64,000 bases of DNA from Thiodiazotropha sp040507035. Its GTDB lineage: Bacteria > Pseudomonadota > Gammaproteobacteria > Chromatiales > Chromatiaceae. The stretch is taken from contig JBEVVR010000001.1 of assembly GCA_040507035.1 (NCBI GenBank), positions 110,235-174,234 of the forward strand, written 5' to 3'. The first letter of the stretch is position 1. Each line of letters starts with the position of its first letter. Below the pieces are notes generated by a model, which was not told the origin of the DNA, searched no databases, and worked only from the letters and a program-made list of their open reading frames with translations. Below are positions 35,543-43,619 of this stretch, one piece after another. A program made the position numbers and the translations under genes.

Positions 35543-36295
35543 ATGCAAAACTATAGACCCGATAAAGAGCTCCTCAGGGAGCGTGTGATCCTGGTGACAG
35601 GGGCCGGCAGCGGTATTGGCCAGGCAGCCGCCAAGGCGTTTGCAGAACATGGCGCAACCGTGGTGCTGCTGGGCCGCCACCAGGGCAGGCTGGAAGCGAC
35701 CTACGACGCCATAGAAGCAGCCGGTTGGCCGACACCGGCACTCATCCCCTTTGATTTGGAGAAGGCACCTACCGAGGACTACTACGCCTTGGGCGAGACG
35801 CTCCACCGGGAGTTCGGGCAGCTGCACGGCCTGCTGCACAACGCGGCTAAACTGGCGCTGTTGAGTCGCATCGATGATTACGATGCAACCACATGGAACA
35901 GCGTCATCCAGGTCAATCTCACCGCGGCCTTTCTCCTCACCCAAGCCTGTCTTCCACTGCTGCGCAAGGCTGATGACGCCTCAATCCTGTTTACATCGGA
36001 TCAGGTTGGACGCAGAGGCAGGGCCTACTGGGGTGCCTACGGCGTTTCCAAATTTGCCATCGAAGGCTTGATGCAGACACTGGCAGACGAACTGGAAAAC
36101 AGTGATATACGGGTCAACACTATCGCACCGGGACCAACCCAGACCGCCTTACGCGCCTGGGCCTATCCAGGTGAGGACCCCAGCACCCTGCCGCTGCCCG
36201 ATTACTTAATGAACGACTATCTCTATCTGATGGGACCGGACAGTAAGAGAGTCAGCGGCAGGTCGCTGTCACCCGGTGTGGATGGTAATGCTTAG
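35543..36295 (+). CDS. yciK: YciK-family short-chain dehydrogenase/reductase
   Basis: An SDR-fold oxidoreductase of 250 residues with the NAD(P) motif VTGAGSGIGQAAAKAF, the NNAG-equivalent HNAAKLALL, and the catalytic triad with YGVSKFAIEG. The Ser position is TSDQVGRRG. It aligns throughout with E. coli YciK, whose start (MHYQPKQDLL) corresponds to MQNYRPDKELL, so I begin at 35543. It follows mupP as in Pseudomonas. The physiological substrate is unknown. Confidence 0.9.
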   Translation: MQNYRPDKELLRERVILVTGAGSGIGQAAAKAFAEHGATVVLLGRHQGRLEATYDAIEAAGWPTPALIPFDLEKAPTEDYYALGETLHREFGQLHGLLHNAAKLALLSRIDDYDATTWNSVIQVNLTAAFLLTQACLPLLRKADDASILFTSDQVGRRGRAYWGAYGVSKFAIEGLMQTLADELENSDIRVNTIAPGPTQTALRAWAYPGEDPSTLPLPDYLMNDYLYLMGPDSKRVSGRSLSPGVDGNA

Positions 36296-36462
36296 CCCCT
36301 GATCATCGCCAACGACTGGACATCATGGAACTCCCTCGCGACCGCGTTGCGATACTGCAGAAGCACCTGCCTCTCATGAGCGTTTTGGGCGTTTTTGATA
36401 TCGATCGATTGGATCACTTTCAGTCGCTCCTTCTGAGTGAGCCCACTGGTTAATTTCGGCAT
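36292..36462 (-). CDS. small hypothetical protein, 56 residues
   Basis: A short minus-strand frame starting at ATG 36462 (MPKLTSGLTQKERLKVIQSI at the N terminus), with GGGGAGAG about seven bases upstream, a good ribosome binding site. It ends inside the yciK stop codon, so the two genes converge with three shared bases. The protein is basic, helical in appearance, and has no membrane segment or Cys. I do not recognise it. The strong ribosome binding site and exact fit to the intergenic space make it likely to be real. Confidence 0.6.
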   Translation of the reverse strand: MPKLTSGLTQKERLKVIQSIDIKNAQNAHERQVLLQYRNAVAREFHDVQSLAMIRG

Positions 36463-36773
36463 TTGATCTCTCCCCGAGTTATTATTGCCATATAACCAAG
36501 CATGCTATTCCTTGACTGGTTTAGCCGGCAGGCATCGGGTATTTACCGAAGCTGCCGTTGAAACTTCTTTTTATTGCTTCACACAGTACTTCTCCTGGCA
36601 GATCCAAGCTTAGACAAGAACTGTTTCATTTGTAATACCCGAGTGTGAAACTATGTTAATAACCCTGGACTGTTATGCTCAGAATTTCTCCGTTAGTGAC
36701 TGAAACTATTAATATTTAATTTAGAATCAACTATATAACCATAGATTTTGCAGTCGAATATACCCCGTTTTGG
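36463..36773. other. AT-rich gap without a gene
   Basis: These 311 bases lie between the start of the 56-residue protein and the end of the Kef-type antiporter gene, both on the minus strand. They are AT-rich toward 36700-36770. I see no frame with a ribosome binding site, no hairpin followed by a T-run, and no repeat matching other parts of the window. Confidence 0.5.
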
Positions 36774-38501
36774 TTATTTTGTTCGCACCTCATCCTCCTC
36801 CGATTTCACCAGGGTATAGTTATCCTGCCTCACTCCCTGCAGCAGCAGATCAACATTGTCTTGCGGCACATCCACCATTTGCAGGGCGATGGCCCCTAAT
36901 CGCAGACTGCTCTCCAAGGCTTCGGGAAAGGCATGACTCGCTCCCGCATTCAACAGATGGCCAACCGTTTCCAGATCTCGAGCCCTTGAGACCACCGGGA
37001 CGTGAGGATAGGAGTTACGGGCATATGAGAGGGTGCGCAAGGCGATGGGGCTGCTATCGACAGTCAATACCAACAGGGAGGCACTGCCCAGATTCGCGGC
37101 ATCAAGCAGATCGGGATCGCTGATATCCCCGTAATAGACTGGAAGGCCATCCTTCTTGCCTTGGGCGACCCGTTCGGGGCTGGTATCAAACACCACTATC
37201 GGTACGCCACTGGTATGCAGAAGTACGGCCACGGTGTGTCCCACACGTCCATATCCGCCGATGACCACCCGTCTTCTCATCGCTTCACCCTGATCTGCAG
37301 GATATTTCAAATCTTCATTTTTCGAAGCGGTGGTGTCGAGGCGCTTTGCCAGGTAATCGCTGATGCCGATCAGCAGGGGTGTTATCAACATACTCACCGA
37401 TATCACACCAACGGCGATCACGAAAGTGCCGTCATCAATAACATCCAGCGCTTTGGCGGCGGCAAAGAGGACAAAACCGAACTCTCCTCCCTGAGCGAGA
37501 AAAAAACTGACCCTTATCGCTATCTGTTTGGAAAAACCGAAAGCCAGCGCCAGCAGAAACAGCACCGATAGCTTGATCGATACAATTACAACAACGTGCT
37601 GCACAAACACCAGCAGCTGCTGCGAGATGGCAGCGAAATCGATCGACATGCCCACGGCGACGAAGAAGAGACTCATCAACAGACCCTTGTAGGGTTCGAC
37701 GAAGGCCTGTATCTGCAACCGATAACTCGAGCCTGATAGCAGCATGCCCATGACAAAGGCCCCGAGGGCCATCGAGAGACCCACCTGATCCATCACCCAG
37801 GCCGCCAGAAATACCGCCAGCATGACCACAAGCAGAAAGCCCTCTCTATTGCCCTGCTTGGCCAAGTGGTTAAGCACAATCGGCAATATGTAACGCCCGA
37901 CCATAACCACCATGGCGATCATGCCGATCTCGATCATCAACTGCTGCCAAGCCGGAATCTCGGCGGAGACACCGCCAGTCGCGGAAAAGATCGGCACCAA
38001 TGCCAACAGCGGTACGATGGCAAGATCCTGCATCAGCAGGATGGAAAAGGCGGTCATACCGTATTTACTCGCGATCTCGCCCCGCTCCTGCAGGATCTGG
38101 ATCACAAAGGCGGTGGAGGAGAGGGCAAATGTTACGCCTATCAGCAACGACAACCACCAGGAAGATTGCCATTGATAGAAATAGAGGGCCAACACCACAC
38201 CGGTAATGAGGATCTGCAGCAATCCGAGACCGAAGACCTCCCTGCGCAAGGCCCACAGACGTCTCGGTCTCATCTCCAGACCGATAATGAAGAGTAGCAG
38301 CACTACACCCAGTTCGGTGAAGTGCCTGACATCCCCCACGTGTTCAGTGACATAGGGACCGGGAGAGTGAGGGCCGACGATAATACCGGCCACCAATAGC
38401 CCGAGTACGGAACCCAGACCAAGATGTTTGAACAGGGTTACGGCTATTGAGGTAACCAATAGCAACAGCAAAGCAGAAAAGAGAAATGTATCGAGATGCA
38501 T
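36774..38501 (-). CDS. CPA2-type monovalent cation:proton antiporter (Kef-like) with TrkA-N domain
   Basis: A 575-residue membrane protein. About 12-13 hydrophobic helices span residues 1-385 (GLGSVLGLLVAGIIVGPH, LFIIGLEMRPRRLW, FALSSTAFVIQIL), followed by a cytoplasmic NAD-binding RCK/TrkA-N domain with VVIGGYGRVGHTVAVLL. The family exports potassium in exchange for protons and is often gated by glutathione adducts, but no KefF/KefG-like partner is adjacent. It is divergent from the HMA-like gene. Confidence 0.92.
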   Translation of the reverse strand: MHLDTFLFSALLLLLVTSIAVTLFKHLGLGSVLGLLVAGIIVGPHSPGPYVTEHVGDVRHFTELGVVLLLFIIGLEMRPRRLWALRREVFGLGLLQILITGVVLALYFYQWQSSWWLSLLIGVTFALSSTAFVIQILQERGEIASKYGMTAFSILLMQDLAIVPLLALVPIFSATGGVSAEIPAWQQLMIEIGMIAMVVMVGRYILPIVLNHLAKQGNREGFLLVVMLAVFLAAWVMDQVGLSMALGAFVMGMLLSGSSYRLQIQAFVEPYKGLLMSLFFVAVGMSIDFAAISQQLLVFVQHVVVIVSIKLSVLFLLALAFGFSKQIAIRVSFFLAQGGEFGFVLFAAAKALDVIDDGTFVIAVGVISVSMLITPLLIGISDYLAKRLDTTASKNEDLKYPADQGEAMRRRVVIGGYGRVGHTVAVLLHTSGVPIVVFDTSPERVAQGKKDGLPVYYGDISDPDLLDAANLGSASLLVLTVDSSPIALRTLSYARNSYPHVPVVSRARDLETVGHLLNAGASHAFPEALESSLRLGAIALQMVDVPQDNVDLLLQGVRQDNYTLVKSEEDEVRTK

Positions 38502-38643
38502 AGAGCCTCGTTACCCGTTAGCAAGCCAGGGGCGTCTGTTGTTATCTATTAACCCTAAATTCTGTTGGGTCAAACCCTCATTGTATTCACCATCATCTGG
38601 GCTAGTTTCAATCTTACACGGATATCCCATGCGGGAGGATAAG

Positions 38644-38880
38644 ATGATCCATTATGACGCCAATGCAGTGGTTCATATCAACGAGTCTTTGTCACACGAG
38701 CAGATACATCATATTGAAAAAAGTCTTTCCGGTGTACGTGGGATTGTGAGTGCCTGTGCCCATATCAAGACACCACATCTCATGGTGGTTGACTACGACC
38801 CGGAGACAATTCACTCCAGGGAGTTGCTCTCTCACTTCAGAAGAAGCGGGGTGCATGCCTCGCTGATCGGTGGCATTTAG
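38644..38880 (+). CDS. HMA-fold small protein lacking CxxC
   Basis: A 78-residue protein beginning at ATG 38644, with GGGAGGA five bases upstream, which rules out the longer upstream frame. The pattern of alternating strands and helices (VVHINESLSHEQIHHIEKSL, GVRGIVSACAHIKTPHLMVV, the second helix SRELLSHFRRSGVHASLI) matches heavy-metal-associated domains. The usual CxxC metal site is missing; the only Cys is in SACAH. It could bind metal through His residues or have lost metal binding. Confidence 0.72.
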   Translation: MIHYDANAVVHINESLSHEQIHHIEKSLSGVRGIVSACAHIKTPHLMVVDYDPETIHSRELLSHFRRSGVHASLIGGI

Positions 38881-38966
38881 TCATATATTGACTACTGCCT
38901 TTGGGGAATCCCAGGATTCCCCTGCCCTCTATACACACTGGAAAAGAACGGGACTATTAAGATAAC

Positions 38967-39148
38967 CTAGGGCATGTTAACACTAATCCAATGTGACCTG
39001 TTGCGCCTGAAAAAGCGCTAATCAAGGCGCGAAGAGAGAAGTTTGGTAACTCCCAATGAACGACGAGCAACGCCGAATGGCGCTTTTTCAGACACACCCC
39101 AAGGTCACTTCCCTAGGGGCGTATTGCATTAGTGTGAACAGGCCCTAG
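38967..39148. mobile_element. foldback miniature element with CTAG target duplication
   Basis: CTAG at both ends (38967-38970 and 39145-39148) flanks inverted ends GGCATGTTAACACTAATCCA and its partner ending TTAGTGTGAACAGGCC, which agree at all but three of 21 positions. The inverted symmetry continues inward (GTGACC near 38993 with GGTCAC near 39104; CTGAAAAAGCGC with GCGCTTTTTCAG). There is no coding capacity. YTAR-type 4-bp duplications are typical of IS5-family transposases, so that is the likely mobiliser. A solo end lies at 55502. Confidence 0.75.
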
Positions 39149-39151
39149 CCC

Positions 39152-39397
39152 ATGCACAGTCCTAAACGATTCAATATTCCACTGGAAACCCTGCTGGAAG
39201 CCAAGAAATGCACCAAACATCATGCCTGCCTCACAGACAGCCAATACAAACTGTGCGGTATCCGTTTGACCGCTGAAAACACCTCGAGAATGGTCTGTGG
39301 CAAAGGCGGCGAGTGCCCATACAGCTCCCAGCTGGGCAAGGAGCTGGTCTGCACCTGTCCTGTCAGACACGCCATTCACAGCAAGTACGGCATCTGA
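39152..39397 (+). CDS. small cysteine-rich protein of unknown function
   Basis: 81 residues with seven cysteines (C20, C26, C35, C49, C55, C67, C69), arranged as KKCTKHHACL, KLCGI, MVCGKGGEC and VCTCP, suggesting a zinc or iron-sulfur site. No signal peptide is apparent, so it is probably cytoplasmic. The ATG is only three bases after the miniature element, so any ribosome binding site must lie inside that element, and only a weak ACAGG is visible. The DUF2461 gene follows after 11 bases. I do not recognise the family. Confidence 0.6.
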   Translation: MHSPKRFNIPLETLLEAKKCTKHHACLTDSQYKLCGIRLTAENTSRMVCGKGGECPYSSQLGKELVCTCPVRHAIHSKYGI

Positions 39398-39408
39398 ACC
39401 CGCTGCAG

Positions 39409-40098
39409 ATGGAGAGCTTTAAGGGTTTCCCGCAACAGACACTCCCTTTTCTTCAGGCCCTGGCGAAAAACAACGATCGCGCCTGGTTTGCCGAGAATAA
39501 ACAGCACTACGAGTCCTACATCAGAGAACCGGCGCTGGCCTTCATCGATGAGATGGCACCAAAATTGGGCGGCATATCCGATCAATTTCGTGCCGTTGCA
39601 AAAAAATCTGGTGGCTCACTGATGCGGGTCTATCGGGACACCCGCTTTTCCAAGGACAAACGACCCTATAAAACCAATATCGGCATCCAGTTCAGGCACA
39701 ATCTGGGTAAGGATGTACACGCCCCTGGCTTCTACCTCCATATCGAACCCGGCGACTGTTTTATCGGTGCCGGTATATGGCACCCCGAATCCAAGACATT
39801 GGCCAAGATCAGAAACTTCATTACCGACAACCCCGCGGCCTGGCAGGGGTTGCTGAAAGAGGGCCCCTTTCGCAAGAACTTTGAGCTGGTGGGCGATTCA
39901 CTGATCAGACCACCGAGAGGCTTCCCTGCCGATCATCCGCTGATAGAGGACCTGAAACGCAAGGACTTCATCGCCCTCAAGGCCTTTGACAGTGAGGAGA
40001 TCCATAAACCCTCGTTTTGCAACTTTGTAACCAGGGGATTCAAACAGACAGATTCGCTGATGCGCTATCTCTGCGCGGCGGTTGAGGTCAACTATTGA
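39409..40098 (+). CDS. DUF2461 family protein
   Basis: A 229-residue protein starting at ATG 39409 (MESFKGFPQQTLPFLQALAK). The earlier in-frame ATG at 39313 lies inside the upstream gene and is unlikely. Motifs NNDRAWFAENKQHYE, MRVYRDTRFSKDKRPYKTN and PGFYLHIEPGDCFIGAGIW are the family hallmarks (TIGR02453/DUF2461). No function is established for this widespread family. It probably shares a transcript with the Cys-rich protein gene. Confidence 0.9.
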   Translation: MESFKGFPQQTLPFLQALAKNNDRAWFAENKQHYESYIREPALAFIDEMAPKLGGISDQFRAVAKKSGGSLMRVYRDTRFSKDKRPYKTNIGIQFRHNLGKDVHAPGFYLHIEPGDCFIGAGIWHPESKTLAKIRNFITDNPAAWQGLLKEGPFRKNFELVGDSLIRPPRGFPADHPLIEDLKRKDFIALKAFDSEEIHKPSFCNFVTRGFKQTDSLMRYLCAAVEVNY

Positions 40099-40107
40099 GA
40101 CTCGGTC

Positions 40108-40244
40108 TGGCCCTCTCCCGCAAGGGGAGAGGGAAAGCCTATTTCGAATGCATCGAACGCTTGCTGTCAGGCCGAGGGCTCAAGCTGTTTGTTCGCTGCG
40201 AAACTTGATCCATCTATCCCCTCTCCCCTTGCGGGAGAGGGCCA
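40108..40244. repeat. 137-bp inverted repeat element
   Basis: Perfect 26-base inverted arms, 40108-40133 (core CCCTCTCCCGCAAGGGGAGA) and 40219-40244, enclose 85 bases without coding signs. Each arm is itself partly palindromic (CCCTCTCCC/GGGAGAGGG). It lies between the convergent DUF2461 gene and the GTPase gene and could end transcription from both sides. Comparable CCCTCTCCC hairpins are common dispersed repeats in many proteobacterial genomes. Confidence 0.8.
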
Positions 40245-40365
40245 GGGAGAGGGGTAACCAATAACCCTTAGCAGAGCAAATAGACCTTAGGACTCTTTGA
40301 TCCAGCGCAAACCAACGCATATTTGCGTTCATTCGCGTTCATTTACGGACTTGAATTAACTCAGC

Positions 40366-41727
40366 CTAGGCACGCAGCCTCTGGCGGATGTCTTCCCTGG
40401 CCTGCTCCAGGATCGAGTCCTTGTCCAGCGACTCCAGGATCTGCTGCACGATGGTTTTGGGTCCGCCGCTGCCCCATGAGCGGCCCTGGGCGAAATAGCG
40501 TTGGGCCGCCTGACCCACAATGTAGGTGGTGTAGTAGCCCATCGCCCCCTGGGCCGCGGCCGTCACCAGGGTGGAGAGCCCAGCGCTACCCGCCTTGAGG
40601 GCGCTGGCGGCCAGATTCACGGTCCACACGGTGGCCATCAGCAGCGCCATCTGGGCACCGATGGTCTTGATCAGCTCCCCCGCCTCGCCGCGGGATACCG
40701 ACATACCGTAGACGCGGGCCAGATGCATCACCATGGAGGCATCGAGAGCGAGAGCCGCCACCAGGTCGGCAACCGGTATAGGATTCAGCGCCACCGCCAC
40801 GCCCTTGCCCAGGCAGTAGCCTCGAATCACCCGTTCCGCCACCTCCTGGCGTACAGCCACTATACGGCCCGCCACCTCGTCGCTGAGTTCTCCGGCGAAG
40901 AGGCTGGCATTGAGGGCGGAGAGCGTCATCCCCTCCTTCTCGATCAACAGCCAAAGACTGCTTGCCAGTTGACTCACATCGGGCTGCGGTCGCTTGCGTA
41001 TCTCTGTCTCCCGACCCTGGTCGTCGGTTTGCAGGTAGATACGCTCCGCGGGATCGGCCGCCGCGGTAACAATAAAAGAGGACGAGACCAGATGCTGCAA
41101 CTTCTGCTGCAGACTGGAGAGAAGCAGCGCCAACTCCTCGCTGCTATAACGGTCGGACTTGTTGAGCACCACCAGGATTGGACGATTACGCTGATGCAGT
41201 GTTGTTATCGCAGCCAACTCGGTCTGGGTGAGGTCACCGTCGACCACAAACAGCACCAGATCGGCACGCCCCGCCACATCCTCGGCCATCCTCTCCCGCG
41301 CTTCACCGCTGACCTCGTTGATCCCCGGGGTATCGATCAGATAGACGCCACCAACCTCAATCTCTTGCCAGGGGACCATCTCGCTGTGACGTGTCTCACC
41401 GTGGAGGGCACTGACCGCGAATCGCGACTCCCCCAAAAGGGCGTTCAACAGCGCCGACTTACCCACGCTGACCCGGCCGAATACGGCAATATGGAGATGG
41501 CCGTGCTCCAGCTTGTCGAGCATCGCCTCGACCTGCATAAAGTCATCCTTAAGGCTATCGCGCACACTGTCAGGCAGGCGTTCGTCCTGCAACAGTTCGC
41601 GCAGGTTCTCCCTGGCCAAATGGAGATGACCTTCATCCTGCGGCTTTTCGCCGCGCTCACTCTTTTCTTCTGAACTCTTCCAAAGCCAGGCGGGCAAAAT
41701 ATTTTGCACGGCCTTCCAGATCTCCAC
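40366..41727 (-). CDS. Era-like GTPase with hydrophobic C-terminal region (second of tandem pair)
   Basis: 453 residues from GTG 41727, which has GAGGAGG six bases upstream; this overlaps the preceding gene by 71 bases. G motifs: G1 GRVSVGKSALLNALLG, G3 DTPGINEVS, G4 NKSDR. The C-terminal third has hydrophobic helices (LMATVWTVNLAASALKAGSAG) resembling the DUF697 region of YcjF-type proteins. It is the second of two similar GTPases in an operon. It may work at the inner membrane with its neighbour; the role is unknown. Confidence 0.82.
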   Translation of the reverse strand: MEIWKAVQNILPAWLWKSSEEKSERGEKPQDEGHLHLARENLRELLQDERLPDSVRDSLKDDFMQVEAMLDKLEHGHLHIAVFGRVSVGKSALLNALLGESRFAVSALHGETRHSEMVPWQEIEVGGVYLIDTPGINEVSGEARERMAEDVAGRADLVLFVVDGDLTQTELAAITTLHQRNRPILVVLNKSDRYSSEELALLLSSLQQKLQHLVSSSFIVTAAADPAERIYLQTDDQGRETEIRKRPQPDVSQLASSLWLLIEKEGMTLSALNASLFAGELSDEVAGRIVAVRQEVAERVIRGYCLGKGVAVALNPIPVADLVAALALDASMVMHLARVYGMSVSRGEAGELIKTIGAQMALLMATVWTVNLAASALKAGSAGLSTLVTAAAQGAMGYYTTYIVGQAAQRYFAQGRSWGSGGPKTIVQQILESLDKDSILEQAREDIRQRLRA

Positions 41728-43153
41728 TAAGTGCCTCCTCGAAATAATCCAACGCCTGATGGGTCTGCAACGAACCGCTCTGTTCAAGGGTCTTCAACAC
41801 AGCCTTGCCCAGGCCTTCAAAAATCAGGCCGTAGGCGACCGCATGCATCAATCCTCCGGTCACTGTTCCCACCCCCGGAAAGGCCTTCAGCACATTACCG
41901 GCCATAGCCAGTACCAGAGTCATGCGCTTGCCCAGATTCTGACTGGCGATATCGATGAATTGTTCAACATCGACCTCTTTGGACTTCACTTCATAGAGGG
42001 CGGTGAGCGCGTTCACCATCTTCACCCCCAGGTAGCCCTGGATCAACACATCGGTTCCCGGGCTGACCGCCGCCATCGCACCCAGCATTGCCTTGACGGT
42101 GTACTCTTTAACAAGCCGCTCCCCCCGCTCCCGGCGATGGGCCTGGGTCGCCAGGTGGAGCTTCTCGCCACCCAGGCGTACCAGGCTCGCATCCCGCTGC
42201 CCATCAAGACGTTCTCTCTCCAAGGCGATACGCTTCTCGATCGCGGCCATCAAGGCCTCGATCCTAGGCTGCCTGTCCCGTAACTCACGCTGCTCATTGC
42301 CCGCGGCATCGATACGGGTGATCTCCTCTTTACCTCCCGCCTGAACCGGAATCACCTCGATCCCCGGTAGACTCTCTTCAAGCCGGTCAAGGATTGCCTT
42401 GAGATCCTGATCGCTGTACCGGTCCTGCTTATTCAAGGCGAGTATCAACGGTCGCTCAAGGGCCTGAAGTTCAACCAACTCTCGATGCTGATCACGGGTC
42501 AGCTCGGCATCACAGACATAGATCACCAGATGGGCGCGCCGCGCCTCTTCGCGGGCGAGGCGTATATGGTTCGGGTTGATGTCGAGGATACCCGGTGCAT
42601 CGGTCAACTGCAGATCTACAGCTTCGCCATAGTTGTAGTGCGCAATCTGGCGGGTGGTACCGGCGCGCACATCAACCTCGATATCATCGGCTCCGGTAAG
42701 CGCCCTGATCAGCGCACTCTTACCCGCGGAGACGGCACCGAAGAAGGCCACATAGAAGGTTAACTGTTCACGCCGCCGATCCAATTCCCGCAGCTCTTTT
42801 CGTGCCTCGTCGGTATCCACTCCCTTGGCATCCGCCTGTGCCAGAGCTTCCACAAATGTCTCCCTGTCCTTCGGCAACGAGGGAGCAGATTGTCGATCCC
42901 TGTTTTTAGGTTTTTTCGGCCGCAGCAATAACCAGCTCAGGACGGCAATCAGTAGGGCAAAGCCGAACAGACCGATGCCATAGACCACGAGCAGGAGCGG
43001 AGAGAGCTGATCCAAGATCTGCCACACACTGAGCGCCGATTCGGTCAACTGCAACACCAGCAGCAGTGCCAGCAGAGAGAGAAACAACAGCGCAACCAAC
43101 AACAGCAGGCGTAACAGGCGCTTTTGCCTCGGTTGAATCCGCTGCTCTGTCAT
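41657..43153 (-). CDS. membrane-anchored GTPase with DUF697-like domain (first of tandem pair)
   Basis: About 498 residues from ATG 43153 (an in-frame TTG lies at 43171). Two N-terminal membrane helices (LLRLLLLVALLFLSLLALLL and GIGLFGFALLIAVLSWLLL) are followed by a GTPase domain with G1 FFGAVSAGKSALIRAL, G3 DAPGILDIN and G4 NKQDRYS, and a C-terminal DUF697-like segment (AMLGAMAAVSPGTDVLIQGY). The second GTPase gene starts inside its 3' end, which implies coupled synthesis. It is divergent from the gene at 43240. The specific role is unknown. Confidence 0.85.
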   Translation of the reverse strand: MTEQRIQPRQKRLLRLLLLVALLFLSLLALLLVLQLTESALSVWQILDQLSPLLLVVYGIGLFGFALLIAVLSWLLLRPKKPKNRDRQSAPSLPKDRETFVEALAQADAKGVDTDEARKELRELDRRREQLTFYVAFFGAVSAGKSALIRALTGADDIEVDVRAGTTRQIAHYNYGEAVDLQLTDAPGILDINPNHIRLAREEARRAHLVIYVCDAELTRDQHRELVELQALERPLILALNKQDRYSDQDLKAILDRLEESLPGIEVIPVQAGGKEEITRIDAAGNEQRELRDRQPRIEALMAAIEKRIALERERLDGQRDASLVRLGGEKLHLATQAHRRERGERLVKEYTVKAMLGAMAAVSPGTDVLIQGYLGVKMVNALTALYEVKSKEVDVEQFIDIASQNLGKRMTLVLAMAGNVLKAFPGVGTVTGGLMHAVAYGLIFEGLGKAVLKTLEQSGSLQTHQALDYFEEALSGDLEGRAKYFARLALEEFRRKE

Positions 43154-43239
43154 TGGCGTAAATGGTTGCAAATAGCTTGTAAGGTAATCATGATCAAAGA
43201 GAATACGGTAGAAACTGCAGCTAAGCCACCCGGAAAGCC

Positions 43240-43587
43240 ATGATGATCCACCTTCCCAAAGCCGTTGATGCCTGGAACAGCCCGGAGTTCAATCGAGTAC
43301 TGAAGAATGAACTGGAAATGATCGATGCTGAACAGCTCCCCCTGCAACAAGGCTTGTCCCTGAGCAGCATGGTCAGCGCTGAACCCTTCAGTGTGATTGT
43401 CATCGGTAGTGAAGAGCGTGAGACGGTGATTCGGACCCGGGTCTCGATCATCTATTCCGGCATCATTGCCGGCTGCAGTTGCGCCGATGATCCCACACCA
43501 TTGGATTTACAAACAGAGAATTGTGAACTGGTGCTGGAAATCGATAGGCTAAGCGCGGCGACCAGGATTGTTTTATACGAGAGCTGA
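43240..43587 (+). CDS. hypothetical protein, 115 residues
   Basis: Starts ATG ATG (43240/43243), with CGGAAAG just upstream. It reads MMIHLPKAVDAWNSPEFNRV and continues with a predicted mostly beta/alpha cytoplasmic protein without a signal peptide. A central segment FSVIVIGSEERETVIRTRVS and a CSC pair (GCSCADD) suggest a small sandwich-like fold. It is divergent from the GTPase pair and convergent with the regulator at 43620. I do not recognise the family, but codon usage and start site look genuine. Confidence 0.7.
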   Translation: MMIHLPKAVDAWNSPEFNRVLKNELEMIDAEQLPLQQGLSLSSMVSAEPFSVIVIGSEERETVIRTRVSIIYSGIIAGCSCADDPTPLDLQTENCELVLEIDRLSAATRIVLYES

Positions 43588-43619
43588 GTGACCCCTGGGG
43601 GCAGGTTGATTCAGAACCT

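Noticed and set aside
38428..38643. N-terminal extension of the HMA-like protein
   Set aside because: The extension overlaps the antiporter gene and intergenic DNA, is not protein-like, and the strong GGGAGGA fits only ATG 38644.
40501..41673. A 390-codon open frame antisense to the second GTPase
   Set aside because: No recognisable domain, Gln/His-rich composition, and full overlap with a gene bearing clear G motifs.
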